Origin: Porphyridium purpureum
Lineage: Eukaryota; Rhodophyta; Bangiophyceae; Porphyridiales; Porphyridiaceae
Length of the DNA: 64,000 bases
NCBI GenBank assembly: GCA_008690995.1
Contig: VRMN01000012.1
Span: forward strand, 1 to 64,000
Direction of reading: 5' to 3'
Shown here: positions 1 to 9,885 of the stretch, one piece after another
Layout of the letters: every line of letters starts with the position of its first letter
How positions within the stretch are numbered: position 1 is the stretch's first letter
Notes under the pieces: model-generated
The model's input: the letters and a program-made list of their open reading frames with translations, nothing else
What the model was told of the DNA's origin: nothing
Databases searched by the model: none
Translations under genes and position numbers: made by a program

Positions 1-274
1 CTCTGCTTCTTCTTTCTTGCCTCTTCTGTCTCCGAGCAAGACCTGACCGGCTAGTCCGGGCAGGCGCGTCGCCTTTTTATACCCTTACTTCCGCCAGGGA
101 CAGCAAGGCGCCAAGAGAAATGACAATGCAAATCATTGGCATTTCTGCGCGCGTCTAGAAGGTTCTGGAACCTCTAGAAGCTTCTAGAAACGGTTAAACG
201 GTCTGCCGGCTTAGCGGCTTACCGGTTTCGGATTAACCGAACCGTTCTAGGTGACTGGGGTCGAACGGATAACA
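1..274 (-). repeat. 3' LTR of copy A (partial at window edge)
   Basis: This matches the last 274 bp of the 297-bp LTR at 5145-5441 with a single difference. It ends in CA at 274 and is followed by the polypurine tract. It contains the TATA-type sequence near 73-82 (read on the minus strand) and the heat-shock-element array at 158-189. Confidence 0.97.
158..189 (-). promoter_or_regulatory. Heat-shock-element array in the LTR U3 region
   Basis: Two perfect three-unit heat-shock elements are visible: GAAggTTCtgGAA (158-170) and GAAgcTTCtaGAA (177-189). They lie about 80 bp upstream of the LTR TATA box in the direction of element transcription. The alternating GAA/TTC units spaced by 2 bp are the consensus binding site of heat-shock factor. 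The same array is in all four LTRs of copies A and B; for example 9650-9681 in the left LTR of B. Heat-inducible transcription is inference. Confidence 0.7.
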
Positions 275-393
275 TCTCCCCCCCTCTTGGCTCGACGTCT
301 CGGCGAGACTCCAAACTAAGTTGCATTCTTGGCTCGAGGAACCCGCGCTCCGGGAGAAAACCTCTGCCTAGCAAACTTCTCACAATACCCAAG

Positions 394-3300
394 TCATTCA
401 GAGTCAGACTCTTCGATAATTTTCAACAAGTCGGGCTCAGAATCGGACGCCGGCATTTCGTCGGGTACTTCTTCATCATTTTCCCCTGCCATGTAGTCTT
501 CGCGTCCATAGTATGGCTTCAGATGTTGGATCGGAAAAACATCATGACAAGCCACACCCTCAGGCAAAATCACTCGGTAAGCATGCGAGCTTACCTTCTC
601 AATGACAGGCACCGGACCAAGAAACTTTGGTGCCGCCAAATCACTCTTATTCGGCCGCAGTTGCGGCGCCGTGATCAACACTTGATCACCAACTTGAAAC
701 TCTCGGGCATCCTTGCTTCGATCGAAGAACTTCTGCATTCTCTCTTGGGCTTCGATCAAATTGTCGCGGACTTCTTCATGGACTTTGCACAGGCGAAACC
801 AGTGCTCCGCCATGTCCTTCGTCTGTCCGTCGCGCGCAGGCCTCCACCCTTCGCTCGGTGGAAACCAAGGATCCCTTCCATATACCACTTTGAACGGCGC
901 GAATCCAGTGGCACTGCTTGGTGCAGAGTTGTACGCAAACTCGTACAACGGCAAGTCTCGCACCCAGCCACTATTCGTCGCCATCAACTTGAGCATTTCC
1001 CGAATCACGCGGTTCACTCGCTCAGTTTGGCCATCTGTCTGCGGGTGGTTGGCGGTAGACATTGCCAACTTCATGCCCACCCGCTTGCTCAGCTGCTGCC
1101 AAAAGGTGGACGTGAACAGCGGATCTCGGTCAGATACAATTGACTTGGGGTATCCGAAACGGCTCACGACGTGCTTCACGAACAAGTCAGCACAACGCTT
1201 TGCTGTCAAGTCCTTGCGCGTCGGGATAAACAGCGCCATCTTCGAATAGCGATCCACCACAGTCATGATTGCATCACAGCTGCCTTCGCTCCGAGGCAGC
1301 TCCGTCACAAAGTCCATCGAAATGTCGACCCAAGGTCCTTCTGGGATCGACAAGGGCTTCAGCTTTCCAAACGACCGATTCTCAGACTTTGTCACTTGGC
1401 ATGCGTGACAAGTCTTCACAAAACGGCTCACGTCTCGCTTCATCTTTGGCCAGTAGAAGCGAGTGATCAAAGATGCATACGTCGTGTCGGCTCCACGGTG
1501 TCCTGCTGTCGGGATATCGTGGTGGAGCTGCATGACACGCTCTCTGAACTTCCTCGGCACGCAAACGCGATTCCTCAAGTACAAGAGCCCAGCTTCGGTT
1601 CGAAAACCCTGGTGGGTCGGTAAGTCTTCCATCAAAGTACCCAAGTCTGGGTCACTCGAGTACGAACCCACGAATGCCTGGAAACCCGCACCAAATTCAT
1701 CACACCGAACTTGGTACTCTAGCGCGTGCAACTCTGGCTTCCTCGACAAAGCATCGGCTACCACGTTCGACTTTCCCTTCACATAGTCGATCGTGATGTC
1801 AAACTCGGCTAAAAAGTCCAACCACCGTGCCTGCCGGCCATTCAGCTCCTTCTGCGTCATCAGATGTTTCAACGCCTCATGATCCGTATGAAGCACAAAC
1901 TTTGCCCCGTACAGATAAGGTCGAAACTCTCGCAGACAGTGAATGACGGCCATGAGCTCACCTTCATAGCTGCTGTACCTGGTCTCTCGGTCCAGCAGCT
2001 TACTCGACGTAAACGCGACCGGTCTGCCTTCCTGTGCCAGCCATCCCCCCACCGCGACTTCAGAGCGGTCCGTGTACACCTCAAATGGCTTTTCAGGGTC
2101 TGGCAAGGCCAACACCGGCGCTTCCGTCAACATACTCACAATCTTCTTGAAGGCCGACTTGCCTTCATCTCCCAGTTCGATCAGCTGCTTCTTCGACTTT
2201 GCGTTCTGCAACAGCGAAGTCAGCGGCGCCACGACGGTAGAGTATCCTTTGACAAACCTGCGAAACCAGTTTGTCATTCCCAAAAAGGATCTCAACTCCG
2301 TCACCGTCTTTGGCACTGGCCAATCTCTCAAAGCTTCCACCTTCCGTGGATCCATCTTCACGCAACCGTTGCCGACAATGTTCCCCAGGTATTCAACTTC
2401 AGAGACGAAGAAGCTGCACTTCTTGCGCTTCAAACGATACCCCGCCCTTTGCAAGCGCGACAACACTTCCTTCAGGACCTTACCATGCGACTGCCGATCC
2501 TTGGTGAAGACCAAAATATCGTCCAAGTAGACAATGACGGTCTTGTCCAGCAGATCTGCAAACAGCTCGTTCATGGCCCTCTGAAAAGTTGCCGGCGCGT
2601 TGCAAAGACCAAACGGCATCACACGGAACTCGAACTGTCCGTACCTGGTCTGGAACGCGGTCTTCGGCACGTCCTCTCTCCGAACACGCAACTGGTGGTA
2701 TCCCGATGCCAAATCCAACTTTGAAAAACAATGAGCTGCGCCCAGTCGATCCAGCAACTCATCCATGTTTGGCAACGGATACCGGTCCTTCACAGTTGCG
2801 TCGTTCAACGCCCGATAATCGACGCACATCCTCATGCTGCCGTCTTTCTTCTTCACGAGCAGCACGGGTGCTCCAAACGGGCTCTGACTCGGCTGGACGA
2901 ATCCTTTGTCCAGCAAGTCATCCAAAGTCTCTCGGAGGACTTTCAACTCCGCAGGGCTCAGTCGGTAGACCCTGCCCACTCTCACAGGCTTTTCATCTTT
3001 CAGCCTAATCACATGCTCCACTGTTCGGCTCTCAGGCAGCCCTCGCGGCTCCTCGAACAGATTTTCGAAATCATTGAGCATCTTCTTCACAGAGTCATCT
3101 CGTTTGCGCTCCACTGAACAGGGCTCCTCCCTTCCTTTCAGCACGCCGAGGTAGCACTCTTCTACCTCCTGACTCTTCAACAGCCGACGGAGCTCTTTCC
3201 GTGGCACCAGCATCTGCGTCATGCTCCAGGCCTTCTTCTCTCCGTAGGCCAACATGCCAGACTGCCAATCAATCACTGGGTTCTCCCGCTTCAGCCACTC

Positions 3301-3885
3301 CATGCCCAGAATTGCGTCTTGTCCCGCAATCCGGCAAATGGCAAAGTTAGCGGCCCCCGAGTACCCATCACTCAGTTCAAACTTGACATTGGAGACTTCT
3401 CCGGCTGTTTCCAATACAGACCCATCCGCTAGGGTCACATGATCTCTCTTCCACGACGCCTTCTGCTTCAGGCCGTCGGATTTCTGCACAAAGTCCACGC
3501 TCATGAAGTTGTCCGTCGCGCCACTGTCAATCAAAAACGTGGCCTCTCCGTCGGACTTGTGCACTTTTCCTCGAACTCGAAGAAGCATGGCAGCTCCCAT
3601 CCCTCCAAGTTCCTTGATCACGGGCTGATTTGCGCTCGAGTTTCGCCCACAAGGTGTCGGACAGCCAGACCTTGGCTTACCAAGGCCACCACAGCGGTCT
3701 TCATTGCCGCCCCTAGAGGTCTCGTAACGTCTGCGAGCCTCCTTTCCCTCTGACTGTCCGAGGAACCTTTTTACTCGAGCTCCTCGTTTTTTGACTCCAG
3801 CGAGTCTCCCTCCAGCTGGTGGATAGTCTTCCTTGCCTCGGGACACTTCCTCGCGATGTGTCCCGGCCTTCCACAATTCCAGCAT
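394..3885 (-). CDS. pol: Pol polyprotein of copy A (Ty3/gypsy)
   Basis: The frame is 1163 residues and looks whole. Visible in order are an aspartic protease with LIDSGATDNFM, a reverse transcriptase with the YLDDILV catalytic box, an RNase H beginning at VYTDRSEVAVGG, a zinc-binding integrase N-terminus (HHDIPTAGH ... CHACQ), an integrase core (SMDFVTELP, SDRDPLF, TDGQTERVNR) and a GPY/F-like C-terminus ending in a strongly acidic tail. There is no chromodomain, unlike element C. The frame overlaps the 3' end of gag in a different phase, as in relatives that make Gag-Pol by programmed frameshifting. The copy in element B has the same length and differs at only a few residues. Confidence 0.96.
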   Translation of the reverse strand: MLELWKAGTHREEVSRGKEDYPPAGGRLAGVKKRGARVKRFLGQSEGKEARRRYETSRGGNEDRCGGLGKPRSGCPTPCGRNSSANQPVIKELGGMGAAMLLRVRGKVHKSDGEATFLIDSGATDNFMSVDFVQKSDGLKQKASWKRDHVTLADGSVLETAGEVSNVKFELSDGYSGAANFAICRIAGQDAILGMEWLKRENPVIDWQSGMLAYGEKKAWSMTQMLVPRKELRRLLKSQEVEECYLGVLKGREEPCSVERKRDDSVKKMLNDFENLFEEPRGLPESRTVEHVIRLKDEKPVRVGRVYRLSPAELKVLRETLDDLLDKGFVQPSQSPFGAPVLLVKKKDGSMRMCVDYRALNDATVKDRYPLPNMDELLDRLGAAHCFSKLDLASGYHQLRVRREDVPKTAFQTRYGQFEFRVMPFGLCNAPATFQRAMNELFADLLDKTVIVYLDDILVFTKDRQSHGKVLKEVLSRLQRAGYRLKRKKCSFFVSEVEYLGNIVGNGCVKMDPRKVEALRDWPVPKTVTELRSFLGMTNWFRRFVKGYSTVVAPLTSLLQNAKSKKQLIELGDEGKSAFKKIVSMLTEAPVLALPDPEKPFEVYTDRSEVAVGGWLAQEGRPVAFTSSKLLDRETRYSSYEGELMAVIHCLREFRPYLYGAKFVLHTDHEALKHLMTQKELNGRQARWLDFLAEFDITIDYVKGKSNVVADALSRKPELHALEYQVRCDEFGAGFQAFVGSYSSDPDLGTLMEDLPTHQGFRTEAGLLYLRNRVCVPRKFRERVMQLHHDIPTAGHRGADTTYASLITRFYWPKMKRDVSRFVKTCHACQVTKSENRSFGKLKPLSIPEGPWVDISMDFVTELPRSEGSCDAIMTVVDRYSKMALFIPTRKDLTAKRCADLFVKHVVSRFGYPKSIVSDRDPLFTSTFWQQLSKRVGMKLAMSTANHPQTDGQTERVNRVIREMLKLMATNSGWVRDLPLYEFAYNSAPSSATGFAPFKVVYGRDPWFPPSEGWRPARDGQTKDMAEHWFRLCKVHEEVRDNLIEAQERMQKFFDRSKDAREFQVGDQVLITAPQLRPNKSDLAAPKFLGPVPVIEKVSSHAYRVILPEGVACHDVFPIQHLKPYYGREDYMAGENDEEVPDEMPASDSEPDLLKIIEESDSE

Positions 3886-4577
3886 TTGAGCTCGGTACGA
3901 ACACGCCTCTGACCCTGCACATGTCCCAGCTCCATCGGGACGGGTCCTTCCTGCGCTGCACGACCGAAAAATGGCGCCCTCACACTTGAATCACGCACGC
4001 CGCGGGTCGCATGAATGGCGTCGTCCACGACCACCGCCACCTGCGCAGCCTCCGCAAACGTACTCACTCCTCGCTTGTACACTTCCAAGCGGACCTCGGG
4101 CTTCAGACCCCTCACAAAGCGGTCCATCATTTCTGCGTCCGACAAGTCCGGAATCACAAGTGCCGCGTCCTGAAAAGCCGCCACATACGCATGGGCAGGG
4201 CCTTTCTGCGAAAGACGCGTCAACTTGTCCCTTGCACGCCTGATCGAATCCTGCGGCGTGAACCGAGCACTCACGAGGGCAGCAAAATCATTCCACGTCG
4301 TGGGGATCTCCTGCGGGTAGCGTTCGCAGTTTAGAACCCACCAATGAAGCGCTTCTCCCTCGAAATAGTCTGATGCCAGGTCCACAGCACGCCTCTCCGC
4401 AAGCAGACGTTTCTCCAAATCGTCCGGGTGGAAGCTCTCCAACAGCCGGCCCAAGATCTTCTTTCTCGCCTGGAACAACCACGTCTTCACAACCAGAAGG
4501 TCACGCTTCCCGTCGAACCTCATCAGACGGGCCTCCTTCGGGCCACGTGGTCCCAGCGTCTCCGAATCAATCTCCAT
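3771..4577 (-). CDS. gag: Gag of copy A (Ty3/gypsy)
   Basis: Gag is the structural capsid/nucleocapsid protein of the element. I place the start at the ATG at 4577 (MEIDSETLGPRG), giving 268 residues; the open frame upstream starts only at a non-ATG codon. The central part is the retrotransposon Gag helical domain (LHWWVLN, then the region around RFVRGLKPEVRLEVY). A CCHC zinc knuckle, CWNCGRPGHIARKC, lies near the C-terminus and binds RNA. The frame overlaps the start of pol. It looks whole and matches the gag of copy B almost exactly. Confidence 0.93.
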   Translation of the reverse strand: MEIDSETLGPRGPKEARLMRFDGKRDLLVVKTWLFQARKKILGRLLESFHPDDLEKRLLAERRAVDLASDYFEGEALHWWVLNCERYPQEIPTTWNDFAALVSARFTPQDSIRRARDKLTRLSQKGPAHAYVAAFQDAALVIPDLSDAEMMDRFVRGLKPEVRLEVYKRGVSTFAEAAQVAVVVDDAIHATRGVRDSSVRAPFFGRAAQEGPVPMELGHVQGQRRVRTELKCWNCGRPGHIARKCPEARKTIHQLEGDSLESKNEELE

Positions 4578-5144
4578 GCTTTCTGGACACAAGCACGCTC
4601 AACGATCACGACAACACGAACAGCAAGCCTCCGATGCTCACTTTCTCCAACAGCTGCGCGCACCACGAACGGGCTCGGTCGCCCTCACGGACACAAACCG
4701 ACACACGAAGCTGTCCTCTCACGCACACACACGCACAGCAATCTTCTCATGCACGCACAACAAAGCACACAGCAATCCTCCTCTGTTGCGCTGGATGGGG
4801 AGCGGCCCGGGCCTTTGCACTGGGGCGGGGATTATAGATGCGATCTTGTATGGAGGTGTTCGGCGCCTACCTTCGCAAAGGTGGTCGTGCGACACTAGGA
4901 TGAATCCTAGTGAAGGCTGACCGTTACGGCTCTTGCCTACTAATACGTGCTAAGGCAGAGAGCGAGTCCGCCGTCAAGGCCTAGGCCTATCGTACAGCCA
5001 GGACTGAGACCCGCTTCCACCCGTCGCACCCTCCGGATCGACTTACTCGAACCCCCTTACCCGCAGACTCTCCCACCCAGGCAACCCCAGAGAAACTCTA
5101 AGAGAACCTTAGAGCAACCCCAGGTAACCAGCGACGATACCAAA

Positions 5145-5441
5145 TGTTACCAATGCTGTGCCTTTTACTCTGCTTCTTCTTTCTTGCCTCTTCTGTCTCC
5201 GAGCAAGACCTGACCGGCTAGTCCGGGCAGGCGCGTCGCCTTTTTATACCCTTACTTCCGCCAGGGACAGCAAGGCGCCAAGAGAAATGACAATGCAAAT
5301 CATTGGCATTTCTGCGCGCGTCTAGAAGGTTCTGGAACCTCTAGAAGCTTCTAGAAACGGTTAAACGGTCTACCGGCTTAGCGGCTTACCGGTTTCGGAT
5401 TAACCGAACCGTTCTAGGTGACTGGGGTCGAACGGATAACA
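5145..5441 (-). repeat. 5' LTR of copy A
   Basis: This LTR is 297 bp with TG...CA termini and serves as the promoter LTR for the minus-strand element. It carries the same heat-shock elements and TATA box as the other copies. The flanking five bases after it are CTGGT. Confidence 0.97.
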
Positions 5442-5546
5442 CTGGTGATACCTGTTCCCACTGTTTCTCGCTAATGACCTGGAATTAACTGGGCAGATCC
5501 GACAACTCAGAACGTTTCCGCTTCGAGCATATGTCAATCAAGAAAG
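5442..5546. other. Short spacer right of copy A
   Basis: Host sequence between the right LTR of copy A and the first ORF of the decayed region. Nothing recognisable is seen. Confidence 0.5.
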
Positions 5547-7056
5547 ATGCGCTGGTTCTGCGGTTCCATCGCACGAAGTCTGAACCATGCAGATGACTTC
5601 AGCTCAGACGAGCCGAAACACGTGTTTGTTAGCCCTCTCTGGCCATATTTGGGCGCGTTTCTCTCGCTGGCGCTCTATCTCATGGAATACACAGCAAGCG
5701 GAGAGTCGCATTTACTTGATGGAGGGACGCTGAATTGGCAAATGCCAAGTAAAATGCGAAGTGGTATCTGTCACCCGGATATTGAAAGCCTACTTGAGAG
5801 CTTCGGCTGGACCCAAAAGGCTATGGGACTATTTCATTTCGAGAAGGGTCGACAAGCCATTGCTTCGAGGGGCGAGCAGGCTCCGAAAACGTACTTTCGA
5901 TTATTTTGCGAGGAGGAGGGTCTATCGGAGGAGCAAAGGAGCGCTGCATACATTACCAGCCAGTGGGAGATCAGTTTGTAGGCCGACTGGTCGCTGGGCT
6001 GCCGCTCAATCGGCCACAATTCGCGGTGATGCTACGAGTATTCCAGGAGGAAGATTTTCTCGAAGCTATTTTCCGAGCGCAGCTTGCGCGTGCGCGAAGG
6101 CTTTTGTCTCCCGCTCTTGCTGACTCTGGATGCGGGTTGAAGGTCCCACTTCAAAACGTCCTCGTGGCGCAGATTGTTTATTATCGGCGGTGGCCGGGAG
6201 GTCTCATTTTGACAACACACGCACTCTTTAAGACCTTTCTATTTTGCCCAGCGAGTCACTTCATGATGAACGCGCTTCATTCAGCACGTGTTGGGGGTTC
6301 GCGAAAGACGTTGCGAAAGAGCATTTACGAAGCAACCGGGATTCCGGCATCAACAATTTTTTTGACATTACTTTCAGAGCTCGCAGAGACGCAGTGGGAA
6401 ACCGTGGATGCCATGCAGTCGTTTATTTGCGACAAGCTTGCAGGCCTTGTGTTGCCCAAATCAAACGTCACCAATTTGTCGCTGGATGCAAGACTGAAAG
6501 ACTTTGGCGATGAGCTGCGCGCGTTCATAACGAAGCAGGCACAACAGGTGCAGGTGACAGGCGCGCTGTCGCAAGATGAAAAACATGAAGAACTGGGCCA
6601 GCTGTTCCGCCCAACGTGTATTCATGTGGTTCTTGGTTTCACCGTGCCCCCGAGGACTTTGTCTTACCAAAGGGCATCGCGCTGAGAGAAGCTTGGCGCC
6701 TTTGGTGGTGTGGAAGGCACGAACCTCACGTTTGAGCATATTGATTGCTGCGCTGCAGCGAAATGCTTACTACAAGCACGTACCATCGCTTTTCTGAATG
6801 GCGCTTTGTTTTGCAGGCGCTTTGCAAAAAGCTAAACGAGAAAGGAGTTGACGTCTTCAGCGTTGACGCAGTCAAAGCCAACGAGCTTTTCGAGAATATG
6901 GTTGCTCTTGGTCTTGCCCCTGCGTCCGTGATTCAACAGGGACGAAAGCGACTGCGCGCGTCGGACAGAACAATTTCAACTATCTGTAGCACAATGCGGC
7001 TCGAGACTGCAAGAAGCGGACTTCGAGAGAACGCTGGATACGCAGAGATCCGGTGA
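5547..7056 (+). pseudogene. Remnants of an unrecognised protein-coding gene
   Basis: Three plus-strand reading frames (5547-5981, 5906-6685 and 6745-7056) follow one another in different phases with protein-like composition. Examples are DIESLLESFGWTQKAMGLFHF in the first, SKSNVTNLSLDARLKDFGDE-type helical text in the second, and CKKLNEKGVDVFSVDAVKA in the third. In an otherwise intronless neighbourhood this looks like one old gene that has lost its frame, though an intron-bearing gene cannot be excluded. Near 6640-6720 another phase encodes a tryptophan-rich stretch (around AWRLWWCG) of a kind seen in some transposon-linked proteins. I do not recognise the family. The piece lies between two retrotransposon copies, in keeping with relaxed selection. 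Confidence 0.4.
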
Positions 7057-8639
7057 AATAAAGCGGATGAAATTTATTTCGGACTCCTAACACTCAAAGC
7101 GGGCTGTCCAGGGGGTGTGTGTATGTGAATGTGTATGTGCCTGTGCTCTGCGGTTGCGCCCATTTTGCGCAATATTCAATCATGACCGCTGTACAGGCAA
7201 TCTTTGGCCTGGCCGGTACTCTCGCGCACCAGTTCGCTGGATCGTGGAGTCAAACCCGTAGATGTTCTGTTTACGAGGCGCTTGTGTGGCGAGCGAACTG
7301 AGCACGTTCTCGTTCGCCGCGCTGCTTGAATAGGGAGTACAATGCAGCAAGCGCGTTCCCACGTCCAGCAGCGTCGCCGCCTCAAACGCTTTACAAGAGT
7401 TCTCCAGCGCAACCACGGCGGCGTGCACATCAATTCGCGGGTTACTGCGGGCATGCGGCGATATTTGCAGTGGCAGACCCGGAGCTTGCAATTGCACGTA
7501 CGCCTCGTGCGACGATCCAATCGGCAAGATTCTGAATGCGCGCATCCTTTTCACCGAGGCGACTCATCTCAAGCCTTCCTAAGGCGAGTCATAACCGTCT
7601 TGGGGCAGTGTGTGCGAACTCCATTCGCACGCGACCGCCGTTTACGTGACGAAAAGTGTTAGTTCGGCATTTTCATGGTGGCTGTGGCAGACAGTACGGA
7701 AGGAGGGAAAGCATGTCTTTGATATTGATGTTTGCAGCTCTTTTACTCCAGTCGCACTGGAATCATTGGCACCTCTTCGCTTGAAAGCCTTTTCAGAATC
7801 TCTTCCTTGCTTCGCAGAGTCAACGCATTCGCATTATGAATTGTATTCCCGTCGTGCTCTTACGACCCTGCTCGACGTAAACGAGCCCCGACAAGGTGAA
7901 GTCGTGTGGAGCACTCGAATGCTCGCAGCAGTTTTCCAGACGCAGCCTGAATGTGCAGCATTCTTTTCGCAAATTGCTCATGCAGTGATGTGACACCCTT
8001 CGTGCAAAACTTGTTTTGCAAATGCATCTTGCGATCGTTGCCGAAAATTCCTTCCAATCACAGAAATTTCACACGATGAATACAGGTTTGCGGTTTGACA
8101 TTCCACTCCTTTCTGTGACGAAAAAACCGAGGAAGACGCTGTACCTCTGTGCACTGCTTGAAGCGCCTCACACAGCGTTGTGTTGACCGGAGGGGAAGTT
8201 GTTTCCGACCGCTCTGAGCTCGAGGGGGTGCGCGCGCTTTAGCCTTCATTTCGTAAGCCACCAGCCATGTCATGCCGGTTCGCAGTTCCGGCCGACCGGT
8301 GGCTGCGAGTGCACCGCACATTCTGTGGCCAGTGTGCGAGTAAGGTAATGTTTTGTGCGGGCGATGCGGCGCGATGGGCCGTGCCTCGTCCGTATGTAAT
8401 GACTCCAGCGCCGGTGCGCCAGGGCTAGCTGCTCTTCGAAGGGCTCTTTTAAGCAAGAACAAGGATAGGAGAGACATTGTCAGGTTGACTAAAAAGGGAG
8501 GCTTCTTTTCTGGCCACCTGCTTGTGATTTTCTGCCACAGTGGCCTTTGTCTGTATTCTCGGTCATACCGCGGCGCCTACCTTTTAAGGGTTCCTGGGCT
8601 ATTCTTCTTGCGAAAATGGATATGATGTGCATGTTTAGG
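7057..8639. other. Gene-poor stretch with weak ORFs only
   Basis: No recognised gene. A plus-strand ORF at 7610-7993 (127 codons) and a minus-strand frame below 7545 (ATG, MRAFRILPIGSSHEAY) have protein-like composition but no known motif. They may be further pieces of the decayed material at 5547-7056. A GT-rich patch lies at 7113-7145. Confidence 0.4.
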
Positions 8640-8955
8640 TATAATGCCAGTGCTGGATTGGTAATCCGGCATTGGAGCTAAAAGATACTCTTCCTCGGGG
8701 GAGTACAATGAGCGGAGCGGATGCAAGGTGCGCTCAAGCGCAATGTCCACCGTGAAGCGATGAGACTGATTTGCTTTGCTATTCTCTTGGCGCCTTGCTA
8801 TCCCTCACGTAGCGTATGGCTGTAAAAGGGCAATGGGCCTGCTGGGTCGACATATATAGGTTTTACCCTGAGACAGAAGAAGAAGGAAGGAAGGGGCAGA
8901 AGAAATCGTATACAGCTAAGGCAACTTGGGAACAGAGTTGGTAACCGTTCTCAAC
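8640..8955 (+). repeat. Diverged relic LTR of the A/B family, opposite strand
   Basis: Read on the plus strand, 8766-8955 follows the reverse complement of the A/B LTR in order. The shared blocks are a GATTTGC/TTTGC block, TCTCTTGGCGCCTTGCT (8784-8800), a TATA-like block (TATATAGG near 8852), GAGACAGAAGA (about 8871), a GAAGGAAGG purine run and a terminal TTGGTAAC (8938-8945). The heat-shock elements are not preserved. No gag or pol text is adjacent, so it looks like an old solo LTR; the left boundary is a guess. Confidence 0.6.
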
Positions 8956-9464
8956 AATAAATGTTCTCGGGTGCGTGAATGTCAGCACGTTTCATGGGCG
9001 TCTTAGATCGTGCCAACTATCGCGCATCTTGTACCACCCGCATAGCCCCAAAAGAATGCGGGGCGTTGTATGCGTCCAAACTAGCAGGTTTGTGATGCGA
9101 TGCGAACCCATGCCGCTGCCTCAGCGCGAAATTTTCGAGCCGCGCGGGTAGCGGTCAGTGCGGCGCATCATGCACGCGGCGTACTGATCCTAGCGCACTG
9201 AATTTGGCCCCCCTTTTGATGCGTACCGACTACTCCATTGGGCGAACATATGAATCGACATACCCCGTGGCGCTCCTGCAGTACCAAATTGTCTTTTTTT
9301 CATTGTTGTTGCAGTTATTTTAATTGCTCATCACTCAACACTGAACGAATCGTCATGCCTAGGGAAAAGGTAACAGCCGCGCCAGTCTATTCAGAGCCTC
9401 AATGTGCCCATCACCACACACGCATCCTTTTCCTTTCTCCCTCTCCTGGCAGCCGCTGCGCTCC
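8956..9464. other. Host sequence left of copy B, no gene seen
   Basis: No supported coding region. The stretch near 9381-9470 is pyrimidine-rich and continues, across copy B, into 14939 onward; it is the pre-insertion site. Confidence 0.5.
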
Positions 9465-9469
9465 TTCTG
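9465..9469 (+). repeat. Target-site duplication TTCTG (left) of copy B
   Basis: TTCTG at 9465-9469 is repeated at 14934-14938, directly flanking the two LTRs. This is the 5-bp staggered-cut signature typical of Ty3/gypsy integrases and fixes the element boundaries. Confidence 0.93.
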
Positions 9470-9766
9470 TGTTACCAATGCTGTGCCTTTTACTCTGCTT
9501 CTTCTTTCTTGCCTCTTCTGTCTCCGAGCAAGACCTGACCGGCTAGTCCGGGCAGGCGCGTCGCCTTTTTATACCCTTACTTCCGCCAGGGACAGCAAGG
9601 CGCCAAGAGAAATGACAATGCAAATCATTGGCATTTCTGCGCGCGTCTAGAAGGTTCTGGAACCTCTAGAAGCTTCTAGAAACGGTTAAACGGTCTACCG
9701 GCTTAGCGGCTTACCGGTTTCGGATTAACCGAACCGTTCTAGGTGACTGGGGTCGAACGGATAACA
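9470..9766 (-). repeat. 3' LTR of copy B
   Basis: 297 bp, TG...CA; appears identical to the 5' LTR of copy A. Contains heat-shock elements at 9650-9662 and 9669-9681. Confidence 0.97.
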
Positions 9767-9885
9767 TCTCCCCCCCTCTTGGCTCGACGTCTCGGCGAGA
9801 CTCCAAACTAAGTTGCATTCTTGGCTCGAGGAACCCGCGCTCCGGGAGAAAACCTCTGCCTAGCAAACTTCTCACAATACCCAAG

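Larger units (their letters stand above)
1..5441 (-). mobile_element. Ty3/gypsy LTR retrotransposon, copy A (left end cut by window)
   Basis: The element is defined by two LTRs (1-274, lacking about 23 bp at the window edge, and 5145-5441, 297 bp, TG...CA ends). Between them lie gag and pol on the minus strand in the Ty3/gypsy domain order: protease, reverse transcriptase, RNase H, integrase. A candidate primer-binding site (5128-5142, minus-strand TGGTATCGTCGCTGG) begins 2 nt inside the 5' LTR and resembles the 3' end of an initiator-Met tRNA. A purine-rich tract (275-288, minus strand) abuts the 3' LTR. The LTRs differ at one position in 274, so the insertion is recent, and the element looks whole. 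It is nearly identical to copy B at 9470-14933. The host target duplication cannot be checked because the left flank is outside the window. Confidence 0.97.

Noticed and set aside
1864-2724. Plus-strand 286-codon frame (and its twin at 11356-12216)
   Set aside because: Lies antisense to the reverse transcriptase region of pol; composition is a shadow of that gene and is duplicated only because the element is.
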